64,000 nt of DNA, taken from Pseudobacteroides cellulosolvens ATCC 35603 = DSM 2933 (GTDB lineage: Bacteria; Bacillota; Clostridia; Acetivibrionales; DSM-2933). The DNA lies in assembly GCF_001262605.1 (NCBI RefSeq), contig NZ_LGTC01000001.1, positions 5,652,001 to 5,716,000 of the forward strand. Reading direction: 5' to 3'. The number at the start of each line of letters is the position of its first letter. Position 1 is the stretch's first letter. Positions 35,023-43,507 of the stretch are shown piece after piece. The translations under genes were made by a program, and so were the position numbers. A model generated the notes under the pieces. That model saw nothing but the letters and a program-made list of their open reading frames with translations, did not search any database and was not told the origin of the DNA.

Positions 35023-36111
35023 ATGAAAAGGTTATTTGCTTTCATATTAGCTTCATATATATTGATAACCGGAACAATAACATACGGAAGAGAAGCTGGG
35101 ACTAATAACAGCCTGACTTCTCTTTTTAACGAGTTAAACGCAGTAAATGGTTCAAGTCAAATTATTGTAGTATCCAATGAAAAAGAGAGCCAATTTAATG
35201 CTACTGTCCAGGCTTATGAGAAGACATCTGCCGGTTGGATAAATAGTTTACCCTCAATGGGTGCTGTAATCGGAAAAAACGGTTTTTCCCTGATGAAGAG
35301 GGAAGGCGACCTTAAGGCACCTGCAGGAATATTCCGTATTGGAACAGCTTTTGGAATGCCTGGTACGCCTGGGATTACAAAGCTGCCCTATATAAGTACA
35401 ACAACAAGGGATTACTGGATAGATGATGCTTCTTCTCTGGATTACAACAAGTGGATAAAATACAACGGTGACCCATATACCAAATGGAAATCCTTTGAAA
35501 AGCTTAGAATAACCAGGTATAAATATGCATTTGTAATTGAATACAACATGAACCCAATAGTAAAAGGAAATGGAAGTGCTATTTTCTTTCATATCTGGAA
35601 AGGATCGAATATCAGTACAAGCGGGTGTACGGCTGTATCTGAAGCAAATATTCTTAAGCTTTTAGGATGGCTTAAACCTGACAAAAATCCGATAATTATA
35701 CAAGGAACCCAAACCATGATATCAAATATGCTGAAAAGTGCTGGAGATAAAGCACTTTACCCAATAAAAGCAATAGTTAATAATAATGAAGTACCTTTGG
35801 ACGTGCCTCCTCGGATTGTGAACGGAAGAGTCCTTATACCTGTAAGGTCTATTTTTGAAAATCTAGGTGCTAAAGTAGCTTGGGAACAATCCACAGGCAC
35901 AATCACTATTTCAAAGGATTCAACCATAATTAAATTAACTGTGGGAAGCAACATGGCATTTGCAGGTACAAATCAGGTGCCTCTTGATGTTCCTGCAACA
36001 ATTGTATCAGGCCGGACCATTGTTCCTCTAAGGTTCATTGCTGAAAATCTGGGCCTTTCTGTCTCATGGAACCAAATCAAAAGGATTGTATCTGTTGATG
36101 GTATAATATAA
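35023..36111 (+). CDS. Secreted L,D-transpeptidase (YkuD-like) with copper-amine-oxidase-N-type domain
   Basis: 362-residue exported protein. After a signal peptide (1-22) comes a YkuD-family catalytic domain (about 35-235): LKAPAGIFRIGTAFG, then IFFHIWKGSNISTSGCTAVSE with the catalytic His and Cys, the family's H-x-SxGC layout. The C-terminal domain (about 250-362) is the Cu_amine_oxidN1 type common in clostridial surface proteins (VPLDVPPRIVNGRVLIPVRSIFENLGAKV and a second such unit). YkuD enzymes make 3-3 cross-links or attach proteins to peptidoglycan. GAGG lies ten bases before ATG. It converges on the M56 gene with a 14-bp gap. Confidence 0.87.
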   Translation: MKRLFAFILASYILITGTITYGREAGTNNSLTSLFNELNAVNGSSQIIVVSNEKESQFNATVQAYEKTSAGWINSLPSMGAVIGKNGFSLMKREGDLKAPAGIFRIGTAFGMPGTPGITKLPYISTTTRDYWIDDASSLDYNKWIKYNGDPYTKWKSFEKLRITRYKYAFVIEYNMNPIVKGNGSAIFFHIWKGSNISTSGCTAVSEANILKLLGWLKPDKNPIIIQGTQTMISNMLKSAGDKALYPIKAIVNNNEVPLDVPPRIVNGRVLIPVRSIFENLGAKVAWEQSTGTITISKDSTIIKLTVGSNMAFAGTNQVPLDVPATIVSGRTIVPLRFIAENLGLSVSWNQIKRIVSVDGII

Positions 36112-36125
36112 CAAACTGCTCCATC

Positions 36126-38300
36126 CTATCCGGTTGCATACCTGTCTACACGCCAAGTTCCATTACTGTCTTTAACAAGTATAACAAAGAAGTATGTACT
36201 GGTAGATGGATACTGGGACGAAGTTTTTACTGTTTCCATATCAACCGATACCCCATATGCCAATGTTGATTCAGGGTTTTCGCTAGTCAAGTGTTCGGGT
36301 TTATCAACAAGTTTTATCTCTTTTGCCCTTGCCCATTTCATCCCCCACACATCACCATCATGAACCAGGTTTTTGTTATGGTATTCTGTTGCCAAAGCCA
36401 TCATACTCTTAAAGTCGGAATTCTCAAAAGCCATAAAGTACTTCTGAATAACATTAAATGCTTTTCTCTTCTTATCAGGCAATCTTAGAATATATGGCTT
36501 ACTGTTCTCATCATAAAAAACCTTATATTCATTATCGGCAGTTTTCTCAATTGAAACTATTTTCTTTCCTATAGCTGCCTTATCCCATATTTCAGGCTTT
36601 GACACCCAATCAAGCTTTAGCCTGTAAATACTCCCATTAAGATAATATGCATAACCGTTATAAACAGTAATAAATGAGCCATCTATATCAGCCATTTTTA
36701 TGTTTTTCGTAAGTTTAGTATCTAATCTGCATACAGGACGGGGGAATGTTCCATCATTTGTCCATCCCTCAAAATACAGAAATCCATTGTCATAACATAA
36801 ATGCCTCCCACCGTTAAATTCAGTATTGAAGGTCTTCCTCTCGCTTCCATCCTCCCTTATACTGACAATAACATTGGTCTTAAAGTCCATTACATCTGTC
36901 CCTGCAAACCCCATAAAAACTATCCTGTCACCAGCTGGGAAAATTACAGCACTGCCATTTCTATAGGCTACCAGTTCATCAAGTGTTTCTGTATTACCAT
37001 CACTATTCTGACGATAAAAACGCCCAACATAGTTATCCAGTGGAACTACACCTCCACGGGAAATTTGTTCAAGATAATAGGTCCACCCGCCTTTTTCCCA
37101 TAACCTATTATTGATTGAAGGAACAGAATTATCCTTTTTTGTATTTGTTGCAATCGCATCGGATTTCAAAGATATTTTACCTTCTTGTTCCTCAAAACGA
37201 CTGTCGGCACTAAAATTATTATCAGATTTTAAATTTTGACCTTTACTGCTGGTATCATTATGTTGACCGTTAGTCAGAAGTACTGCACCAATAACAATAA
37301 GGATTATAATGCTTACGATGCCCATAAAAAATCCATATTTTTTAAACCTCATTATCCCTTTGATCCTGCTCTTTATGCTGCTTTCTCCAAATGCCAACAA
37401 TCCCCCATTTAAAATTATATCCTTCTTAACCGAAAGCTTGATTAATGACGATGCATATTCACTTCTGATATCAGTATCAAATACCGAAAGAACCTTCTCA
37501 TCACATGCCATTTCCATATCCTTATGAGATAATATAAAGCTAAACCATATTATAGGATTAAACCAATGGAGACATAAAGCAAAAACAGATAATGGCTTAA
37601 GAATATGGTCAAATCTTTTAATATGAACAAGTTCATGTGTGATAAAATACCTAAGTTCCAGCTCAGTACTGTTTTCTGTAATACTTAAAGGTAGTATGAC
37701 CCGTGGTTTGATCAGTCCGTATACAATAGGTGTATGTACCCTATCTGAGGTATAAATTGGGACTTTCCGGTTCAATTTTATCTTCTGCCTACACTGGAAA
37801 ACCAAATTATCATTTTTGTAAAGAACTGCCTCATTAAATCTTGCTGATGCACGTAAATATGCAAATACGCTAAAGGTAAATAAACCTACTGCACCAAAAA
37901 GCCATAACATTGGCAAAATAAATATCTGTACCTGTATTGGATCAACAGATGCTTCAGGATTTGGAGGAGGGACAAAGCTGTTGATGCTATTCATAAGATT
38001 ACCGCCAGGTTTTTCCATTGATATACTCCCGTGTATTGTGTCAGGTAAAATATTATTTGTTTTGTAATCATACTGACTTTGAGAAATTGTTGAACTTAAA
38101 TGTATTGTATTGAAAATGCTGAACATTGATGGAAGTGAAAACGGAATAAGGAGCCTTATGAGTACTATTGCCCACAAGACATAGCTAAAGGTTTTGGGAA
38201 GACGGCTGCCAAGGACCCATCGCAATAATACTATCAAAACAGCAGCAATTGATGCTGTAACACTCATATTAATCAGTAAATTAAAAGCATCAACAAGCAT
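36126..38300 (-). CDS. M56 family (BlaR1/MecR1-like) membrane metalloprotease sensor
   Basis: 724-residue membrane protein. The N-terminal M56 domain (about 1-320) has several membrane helices and zinc motif HELVHIKRFDH with downstream EMACDEKVL. A last membrane helix (about 325-345) leads to an extracellular region of about 370 residues. This does not show the Ser-x-x-Lys penicillin-binding motif of BlaR1. It looks like a DUF5050-type beta-propeller-like segment (IVSIREDGSERKTF, GFLYFEGW, YAYYLNGSIYRL) followed by an NTF2/DUF4829-like tail (FNVIQKYFMAFENSDFKSMMALAT, GTWRVDRYATG). The ligand is therefore unlikely to be a classic beta-lactam sensor target. AAGGAGG precedes ATG. It is encoded right after the BlaI-type repressor, which it presumably cleaves. 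Confidence 0.87.
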   Translation of the reverse strand: MLVDAFNLLINMSVTASIAAVLIVLLRWVLGSRLPKTFSYVLWAIVLIRLLIPFSLPSMFSIFNTIHLSSTISQSQYDYKTNNILPDTIHGSISMEKPGGNLMNSINSFVPPPNPEASVDPIQVQIFILPMLWLFGAVGLFTFSVFAYLRASARFNEAVLYKNDNLVFQCRQKIKLNRKVPIYTSDRVHTPIVYGLIKPRVILPLSITENSTELELRYFITHELVHIKRFDHILKPLSVFALCLHWFNPIIWFSFILSHKDMEMACDEKVLSVFDTDIRSEYASSLIKLSVKKDIILNGGLLAFGESSIKSRIKGIMRFKKYGFFMGIVSIIILIVIGAVLLTNGQHNDTSSKGQNLKSDNNFSADSRFEEQEGKISLKSDAIATNTKKDNSVPSINNRLWEKGGWTYYLEQISRGGVVPLDNYVGRFYRQNSDGNTETLDELVAYRNGSAVIFPAGDRIVFMGFAGTDVMDFKTNVIVSIREDGSERKTFNTEFNGGRHLCYDNGFLYFEGWTNDGTFPRPVCRLDTKLTKNIKMADIDGSFITVYNGYAYYLNGSIYRLKLDWVSKPEIWDKAAIGKKIVSIEKTADNEYKVFYDENSKPYILRLPDKKRKAFNVIQKYFMAFENSDFKSMMALATEYHNKNLVHDGDVWGMKWARAKEIKLVDKPEHLTSENPESTLAYGVSVDMETVKTSSQYPSTSTYFFVILVKDSNGTWRVDRYATG

Positions 38301-38302
38301 GG

Positions 38303-38671
38303 TTATTCCTCCTTATCCCCATATTGCTCAATTATCTTCTTTAATTCCTCAACTTCATCCTTGCTTAATTTTTCCTTTTGAAGAAAGGCCGTAAAGAAAA
38401 GCTTTAAAGATCCGTCATAGACCTTACCTAAATGCTCTTCTGTTTCTGCATGCATAACCTGTTCATGGTTTATCAATGCATAGACAATAGAATTTTCATT
38501 CTTTATCACTCCACGTTCACACAACCTGCGAATGACAGTATAGGTAGTGGATTTTTTCCAGCCAAGCTCCTGGTTCGCAAGTTTAACCAGCTCTGTACTC
38601 GATATAGGTGAATGCTCCCATATGATATTCATAAACTTATATTCCGCATCAAATATTTTAATTCTCTCCAT
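38303..38671 (-). CDS. BlaI/MecI/CopY family transcriptional repressor
   Basis: 122-residue winged-helix repressor starting MERIKIFDAEYKFM at ATG 38671, with AAGGAGTG upstream. Motifs include NIIWEHSPISSTELVKLANQELGWKKSTTYTVIRRLCERGVI, which covers the recognition helix, and a dimerisation tail with FLQKEKLSKDEVEELKKIIE. It is followed two bases later by the M56 sensor, the normal repressor-protease order. Two 16-bp palindromes just upstream (38687-38727) are its likely operators. Confidence 0.93.
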   Translation of the reverse strand: MERIKIFDAEYKFMNIIWEHSPISSTELVKLANQELGWKKSTTYTVIRRLCERGVIKNENSIVYALINHEQVMHAETEEHLGKVYDGSLKLFFTAFLQKEKLSKDEVEELKKIIEQYGDKEE

Positions 38672-38686
38672 AAATAACACTCCTTA

Positions 38687-38727
38687 GTCTAACACATTAA
38701 ACCTACAACTAGTTTAACGCATTAAAC
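38687..38727 (-). promoter_or_regulatory. Two operator palindromes upstream of the BlaI-type repressor
   Basis: Read on the minus strand, GTTTAATGCGTTAAAC (38712-38727) is a perfect 6-4-6 palindrome and GTTTAATGTGTTAGAC (38687-38702) an imperfect copy. They are 25 bp apart, i.e. between two and three helical turns. The nearer one is 15 bp before the start codon. Autoregulation by the adjacent repressor is the likely role. Confidence 0.75.
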
Positions 38728-38862
38728 CAATAATGTCAATGTTTATAAAATAACTCTACCTGGATAACAACACTATACAATGAAAGAATTAATTAGGGAT
38801 TTTAAAGAAAATGTGTTAATATTATTATATATCAAACTTGATTCTTGAAAGGAGTGAGCGAC

Positions 38863-38904
38863 ATGAAACGTCGATTAATACAAATTAAGGTGATTCTTAA
38901 TTAA
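38863..38904 (+). CDS. Putative 13-aa leader peptide
   Basis: MKRRLIQIKVILN, preceded by AAAGGAGTGAGCGAC, an excellent ribosome site for so short a frame. Its stop codon abuts a 15-bp stem-loop (38905-38971). The layout is that of a translational or transcriptional attenuator controlling the next gene, here a decayed phosphotransferase. The peptide is basic and rich in Ile/Leu. It is too short for homology; the case rests on site quality and position. Apart from this unit, the 367-bp gap 38672-39038 holds only the repressor operators. Confidence 0.55.
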   Translation: MKRRLIQIKVILN

Positions 38905-38971
38905 ATTGAAACAGTAAAAAACTAACAGAAACACCACGCCAGATTTACTGATGTTATTTTACTGTTTCAAT
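38905..38971 (+). promoter_or_regulatory. Attenuator-like stem-loop after the leader peptide
   Basis: ATTGAAACAGTAAAA and TTTTACTGTTTCAAT pair perfectly over 15 bp around a 37-base loop. It starts at the base after the leader stop. There is no T-run after the stem, so it would act on structure or ribosome stalling rather than as a standard terminator. Confidence 0.55.
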
Positions 38972-39038
38972 AAATAGTTTAAAGTCTTATTGATTTTAAA
39001 AACTAAAATATCTTTTTGATAATAGAGATCTATGCAAA

Positions 39039-39707
39039 ATGGTGTTGGAAAATTGGGAGTATGATCCCTCTTCGCTGGATTTGCTCAACTATTATAGGAT
39101 TTCGTCAAACGCAGTTTATCCATTTATGTACAACGGGCAAGTAAGGATTTTACGATTTTGTCCCTGCAACGAAAAGGATAAAAGCAATATAATTGGTGAA
39201 CTGGAGTTTATCCGTTATCTGTATTCTAAAGGGTATCCCGCACTACATACTGTAAAATCAAAAAATAACCAGGAGCTTCTGCAAGTACATACGCCCTGGG
39301 GTGACTATTTCGCATTTGTATTTGAAAGAGTTGCCGGAATTCAATTGGGAGAAACGGATTATACCTGTGATATTTGCAGAAAACATGGTAAATATCTTGG
39401 CAGATTGCATAAGTTATCATCAGAATACAAGCCACCTAACACAATGAGACATTCATATGAGGATGTTCTTATATGGGCGGAAAGAGAGTTATTAAACTTT
39501 AATATTTTTTATGACAATACTGCTGATACATTAAATATTATTGATTTTGATGACGCAATGTATCATTGGTACATAATGGACATTTGCCAGGCATTAGACA
39601 GCATAATGAATGATGGATGCTGTGCAGATTTTTCCTCAATGAACGCTTGCTTTTTTGAGGGCTACAGAGAAGAATTTGATGTTTCTGATGATATCGTGGC
39701 TAATTGA
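39039..39707 (+). pseudogene. Aminoglycoside-phosphotransferase-family protein lacking the catalytic loop
   Basis: 222 codons of an APH/choline-kinase-fold protein; the family is normally about 310-330. The N-lobe is intact (YVIRF-like segment VRILRFCPCNEKD, then FAFVFERVAGIQLGE and GKYLGRLHKLSSEY). The chain then passes from WAERELL straight to NIFYDNTADTLNIIDFDDAMYHW, missing about 35 residues that should contain the H-x-D catalytic motif. The C-terminus also stops early after DVSDD. The Mg-binding IDFDD is still present. No good ribosome site precedes the ATG. I read it as a decaying gene; an active kinase is unlikely. Confidence 0.65.
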
Positions 39708-39799
39708 TCTAAGAAATGATCTGGCAATTATAAAGACCCAACGCTCAAAGCAATTTGGTAAATCTTTATTATAAAAAAACAAAATTCGGAGGACTTAGT

Positions 39800-40396
39800 A
39801 TGAATACGGAAGTTATTAGACCTGGAAAAGTTTTTTATTTAATTTCAGGTGCAGTTTTTATTATTGGAATCATCCTGTTTGTGGTTTTACTTTTAACCGG
39901 TATTACTTCAACTGTAAATCGGTTGGATACCCGCATTGTTGTTCCTGGAACAAACACAATTGAATTAAAGGAAACAGGCAAGTATAGTATATATTTTGAG
40001 TACAGAAGTGTTTTGGATGGAAAAGTATATGAGACGGAAAGTATAGTCGGGTTGATGTGTTCTCTAAAAAACACTGAAACAGGCGAATCCGTTAATCTTT
40101 CCAATTCTATAGCCAATTCAAACTACTCTATATCCGGACGTCAGGGTAAAAGTATATTCGATTTTGATATTGATAAACCTGGAAAATATGAGTTTAAAGC
40201 CTGGTATAAATCCGAAAGAGGCGAAGAGGCTGTTCTGGCAATTGGAAAAGGATTTGGAGGATCATTGGTCCGCACAATACTGCTTTGTATAGGTGCTCTT
40301 ATCATAAGCTTGGGTGCATCGATAACCATATTTGTAGTCACGTTAGTTAGAAGAAATAGGGCAAAAAAATCTATGCAGATGAATAATTTATTGTAA
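39800..40396 (+). CDS. Two-helix membrane protein with extracellular beta domain
   Basis: 198-residue protein starting MNTEVIRPGKVFY at ATG 39800, with CGGAGG seven bases upstream. TM1 is at about 11-34 and TM2 at about 162-186, with an extracellular beta-rich domain between them (VVPGTNTIELKETGKYSIYFEY, KPGKYEFKAWY). The cytoplasmic tail is short and basic. This design resembles surface-exposed sandwich domains, but no family is recognised. A terminator follows. Confidence 0.7.
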   Translation: MNTEVIRPGKVFYLISGAVFIIGIILFVVLLLTGITSTVNRLDTRIVVPGTNTIELKETGKYSIYFEYRSVLDGKVYETESIVGLMCSLKNTETGESVNLSNSIANSNYSISGRQGKSIFDFDIDKPGKYEFKAWYKSERGEEAVLAIGKGFGGSLVRTILLCIGALIISLGASITIFVVTLVRRNRAKKSMQMNNLL

Positions 40397-40413
40397 TACT
40401 TGTAATGTCATAT

Positions 40414-40466
40414 AAAATAGATTAGCATTCCAGACAATTACCACTGCTGATGCTAATCTATTTTTT
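40414..40466 (+). terminator. Rho-independent terminator, twin copy 1
   Basis: The inner stem ATTAGCAT/ATGCTAAT extends outward through AAAATAG/CTATTTT to 15 bp, then T6. The loop carries TCCAGACA and TGCTG, which recur in the terminator at 41198-41248 whose stem has two compensatory pair changes. Confidence 0.88.
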
Positions 40467-40612
40467 ATAATAAAGAATTACTTAATTTTTATCTGACAAT
40501 ATTGACTTTTATTAAGTATCAGAATATTAATGCCGAATGTAAATAAAACAGCTGCCTTTTTGATGCTGTCACAATATGCAAAAATTAGCACATCAATAAT
40601 CTTTAACAAAAT

Positions 40613-41231
40613 GCCTATTTTGAGGATGAATGCGATGGCAAAACATTGAATATCGGTGTAATAACCTGGCTAGCTGAAAGCAATTATCATGGTGCTCTCA
40701 TAAATTCCATATATAAAACTGCAAAAATTTATTGATTATAAAATACATTTATGATCACCAGATTTTGCTCAATAAGAGGAGAAAATCCTAATTTTTTTTA
40801 GATTATCCTTTAATCATATTGACGGATGGATAATCTTTGACAACAGCATCAGCGATTCCTATATAAATACTTTGCTGGCCAGCGGTATCTTTAAAATCAT
40901 AACAAATCTTGTTGAAAACTCAATAATACATGGTTATAGCAACGGTGAAAAGGGGCCAATTTCTATTGATATAAAAGCAAATGAAAGCACTTTGAATATA
41001 CTTGACGGTAAAGGCATCGAAACGTCGGATTTGGATAAAATTTTCCATCCCTTTTATACCACAAAAAGAGGCGATGGTTGTATAGGTCTTTGGCGTCATT
41101 TTGCTGGAATTATTTTTGCTTTTCCCACAATATGTAACAAGCAATTGCTGGCTAGTAATTTCATCCAAACTAATTCGTTATATCATACATTTACCAAATT
41201 GGCGTTCCAGACAGGTAAATATTGCTGCTGA
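40613..41231 (+). pseudogene. Broken sensor gene: periplasmic-binding-like fragment plus histidine-kinase ATPase fragment
   Basis: Two protein-like stretches in a row. First, FEDECDGKTLNIGVITWLAESNYHGALINS, a LacI/periplasmic-binding-like N-terminus, stops at 40733-40735. Further on, DGWIIFDNSISDSYINTLLASGI, the continuation of such a domain, runs directly into FKIITNLVENSIIHGYSNGEKGP and FHPFYTTKRGDGCIGL, the N-, F- and G-box parts of a HATPase. The normal DNGKGI is reduced to DGKGIE and the segment after GCIGL is scrambled. At least one stop, internal deletions and a lost C-terminus show it is non-functional. It was probably a binding-protein-domain sensor kinase. Confidence 0.65.
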
Positions 41232-41248
41232 CGCCAATCTATTTTTTT
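41198..41248 (+). terminator. Rho-independent terminator, twin copy 2
   Basis: Stem ATTGGCGT/ACGCCAAT with a 25-base loop carrying TCCAGACA and TGCTG, followed by CTATTTTTTT. It is homologous to the terminator at 40414-40466; two base pairs differ and both changes keep pairing. It ends the broken sensor gene. Confidence 0.8.
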
Positions 41249-41388
41249 GTAACTCAATCAATCATATATCATATAATAATGTGAGAATGATTATTTCACA
41301 GGTATAATATGGTAGTTATTGCAAGTACCTAGTGCTGCATACAACATATTTCTTAGACATATACTACACATGAAGGGATGTGAAGTTG

Positions 41389-42336
41389 ATGCAGTTTCTC
41401 AGTATTGGAGTTAACAAAGATACAGAAGATGTAATTGAAGGAATAAAAAACGAGTTGGAAAAAAACAAAACAAACCATTTTAAGTACTCCATTCAAAACG
41501 AAGTTAATTCCAATGGCTCAAATTATATAGTTTGTAGTTATAATAGCGATAGAAATGCAGATAATGCGGATAACCCGGATACCATTAAGAAAACCCTTGT
41601 TTTAAACATTTCAAATGCACTGGCAGATTATATAATAAAAAAATATGAAGAGAAATTAATAATTAGAACAATCACCAGCAATTATTGTTATTTCAATTCT
41701 GTTGAAAAGAAAGAAATATTAGCATTGGCAAAAAAAATTATTAAATCTGATGATAAGGATCTTTTAAGCAGCTTATTTCATATAAGACGGCATAATCTTA
41801 TAGTTAAAAAGCTTCTGGATTACTTTGACAACTCCAACAGCATCATACTTGACGGCTTTGTTAATTTCAGGCTTAAGGACTATATAAAAGATCTGGAGGA
41901 AGTTGTTGATAAGGCTGTAGATGACTATCTTATGGTTCGTGAATATAATGAGTTCATAAGGCTTTTAAGGTATTTCGTAGATATTCAGAATCCTAAGTTC
42001 AACTTGATTCATGTGGTTACCAGCTTTGATAACAAATATATGCTTCTGGATGAAAATAAAAGAGAAATAACCAACGAATGCATACGTGAATTTGTAAATG
42101 AGATCTCGATGGGTGAAATAAATTATGATGATTTGCTTGTCAGCTCACTTATTACACTAGCACCAAGGAAAATAGTATTACATGGTACCAGACATTTTAA
42201 AAATAAGGAACTTTTAGAAACAATAAAAAATGTTTTTTATGGAAAAGTTACTATATGCAGCGAATGCGAAATTTGCGAAGTAAACATGGCAAAATCCAAC
42301 AATAAAAGCGGCACTATAAACATTGAAAATAAATAA
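41389..42336 (+). CDS. ytxC: YtxC-like sporulation-associated protein
   Basis: 315-residue cytoplasmic protein of the YtxC family, found in spore-forming Firmicutes and of unknown biochemical function. ATG 41389 has AAGGGA ten bases upstream; GTG nine bases earlier is too close to it. Family features include the NISNALADYIIKKYEEKLIIRTI segment (about 70-92), FVNFRLKDYIKDLEEVVDKAVDDYLMVREYNEFIRLLRYFVD (about 160-205) and the LITLAPRKIVLHG segment near the C-terminus. The tail holds CSECEIC, a possible metal site. Its own terminator may be the hairpin at 42557-42581. Confidence 0.82.
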   Translation: MQFLSIGVNKDTEDVIEGIKNELEKNKTNHFKYSIQNEVNSNGSNYIVCSYNSDRNADNADNPDTIKKTLVLNISNALADYIIKKYEEKLIIRTITSNYCYFNSVEKKEILALAKKIIKSDDKDLLSSLFHIRRHNLIVKKLLDYFDNSNSIILDGFVNFRLKDYIKDLEEVVDKAVDDYLMVREYNEFIRLLRYFVDIQNPKFNLIHVVTSFDNKYMLLDENKREITNECIREFVNEISMGEINYDDLLVSSLITLAPRKIVLHGTRHFKNKELLETIKNVFYGKVTICSECEICEVNMAKSNNKSGTINIENK

Positions 42337-42381
42337 AAGACAAAAAGACAAAAATTTCATCATTTATTTTATATATATATA

Positions 42382-42581
42382 TTGACAAGTTAAAATCTAA
42401 TGATACAATATATTGTGTAATGTTATTTAAATTGAAAACATTACCCGTTATTCCAGTTTTATATTTATTTTTATAGATTTTGTACAAAAGATAATATTTT
42501 GGAATTACAAAGGACGAAGTTGTTAAAATAACAAATGAAGAATTATCCGGGGGAAGAAAAGAGAGTTGGTACTCTCTTTTT
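42382..42581 (+). ncRNA. Candidate small RNA or attenuated leader
   Basis: TTGACA (42382-42387), a 16-bp spacer and TACAAT (42404-42409) form a promoter covered by the palindrome ACAATATATTGT (42405-42416). Just downstream a hairpin GTAATGTT/AACATTAC (42417-42444) would open the transcript, and a classic terminator AAAAGAGAGT-TGGT-ACTCTCTTTT with a T-run ends at 42581. A transcript of about 165 bases is predicted. It either is a small RNA or regulates the membrane protein gene at 42683. The terminator alone could also serve ytxC. Confidence 0.5.
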
Positions 42582-42682
42582 CCCATTTATAGAGATTTAT
42601 TATTCCCTAATGATTTTTAGTATGAAATATTATATAATATACATTGCTATTTATTTTAATACATATTGTAAGGAGGATACCT

Positions 42683-43414
42683 ATGAGCATAGGTATAGAA
42701 GCAGCACGCCAAAAACTGATTACAAGCTATGGAGTTGACGTGGACAAATATTCTAGTGATGAAATTGTAGATGAGCTCTCAGAAAAGATTGAAGGAATCC
42801 TGTCTTTTAGTTTTACGGCAATACTTCCTATAATAATAACCGGTGTAATTTCGATTATATTTACTGTCGCTTTATGGTTGAACCATAATTCACTAATTTT
42901 TTGCATACTATTTTTTATTTTTTCAATCCCTATTTTCTTTTTTGGTACAGGAGCATTGGGACTTTCTAAAGCAAGTAATGATATATATACCGGAATAAGC
43001 TTTATATTGGGTTTTGCAACTAATATTACAAATGACATTCGCAAAGGAATGAACAATGCAAGTAATACCAATTCAAAAGATTTAACAATCCTTGTGCTGT
43101 ATGGAATTGTTTTCCCAATTGTAAAAAAAATTATAAGAAATAGATTTTTAGGCGGAATACTTTATTTTATTATTGAGAAAGCTGTAAATAGAGGCTCCCA
43201 GTCAATTGCAATTGAAAACACATTGGAAGCACCTGGTGCTAATGCATCAAGCGGCAATACAAATAGCTTGTTTATCATTACCGATAAGGTAAGAAATGTT
43301 TCAAAGCTTGCACTTAAATCCACTATTGGATTTCTTAAGGTATTAGGTATTGTATTTATTGTGATAGGCTTAGTTCTTATTGGTTTGCTGTTTTTGGTGA
43401 ATTACATATTATAA
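42683..43414 (+). CDS. Membrane protein, unknown
   Basis: 243-residue protein starting MSIGIEAARQKLITSYG at ATG 42683, with AAGGAGG seven bases upstream. It has hydrophobic segments at about 44-66, 70-92, 96-120, 140-160 and 215-240. The polar loop between helices includes GATNIT-type Asn-rich stretches and SNTNSKDL. I recognise no family. It lies behind a possible attenuator and upstream of the P-loop/Asp23 gene in the same direction. Confidence 0.7.
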   Translation: MSIGIEAARQKLITSYGVDVDKYSSDEIVDELSEKIEGILSFSFTAILPIIITGVISIIFTVALWLNHNSLIFCILFFIFSIPIFFFGTGALGLSKASNDIYTGISFILGFATNITNDIRKGMNNASNTNSKDLTILVLYGIVFPIVKKIIRNRFLGGILYFIIEKAVNRGSQSIAIENTLEAPGANASSGNTNSLFIITDKVRNVSKLALKSTIGFLKVLGIVFIVIGLVLIGLLFLVNYIL

Positions 43415-43507
43415 TAATGTAAATTTCATAACATTTATGATATACTTAAGGCATTTCAAAAAATACATTTTTAGAATAATATATGCAGGAATGTTCGGAG
43501 GTACAAG

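Noticed and set aside
36126..38300. True beta-lactam receptor BlaR1
   Set aside because: No SxxK/penicillin-binding domain in the extracellular part; only the M56 part is BlaR1-like.
42535..42738. 67-codon frame overlapping the terminator at 42557-42581
   Set aside because: It contains the terminator stem and lies out of frame with the well-supported gene at 42683.
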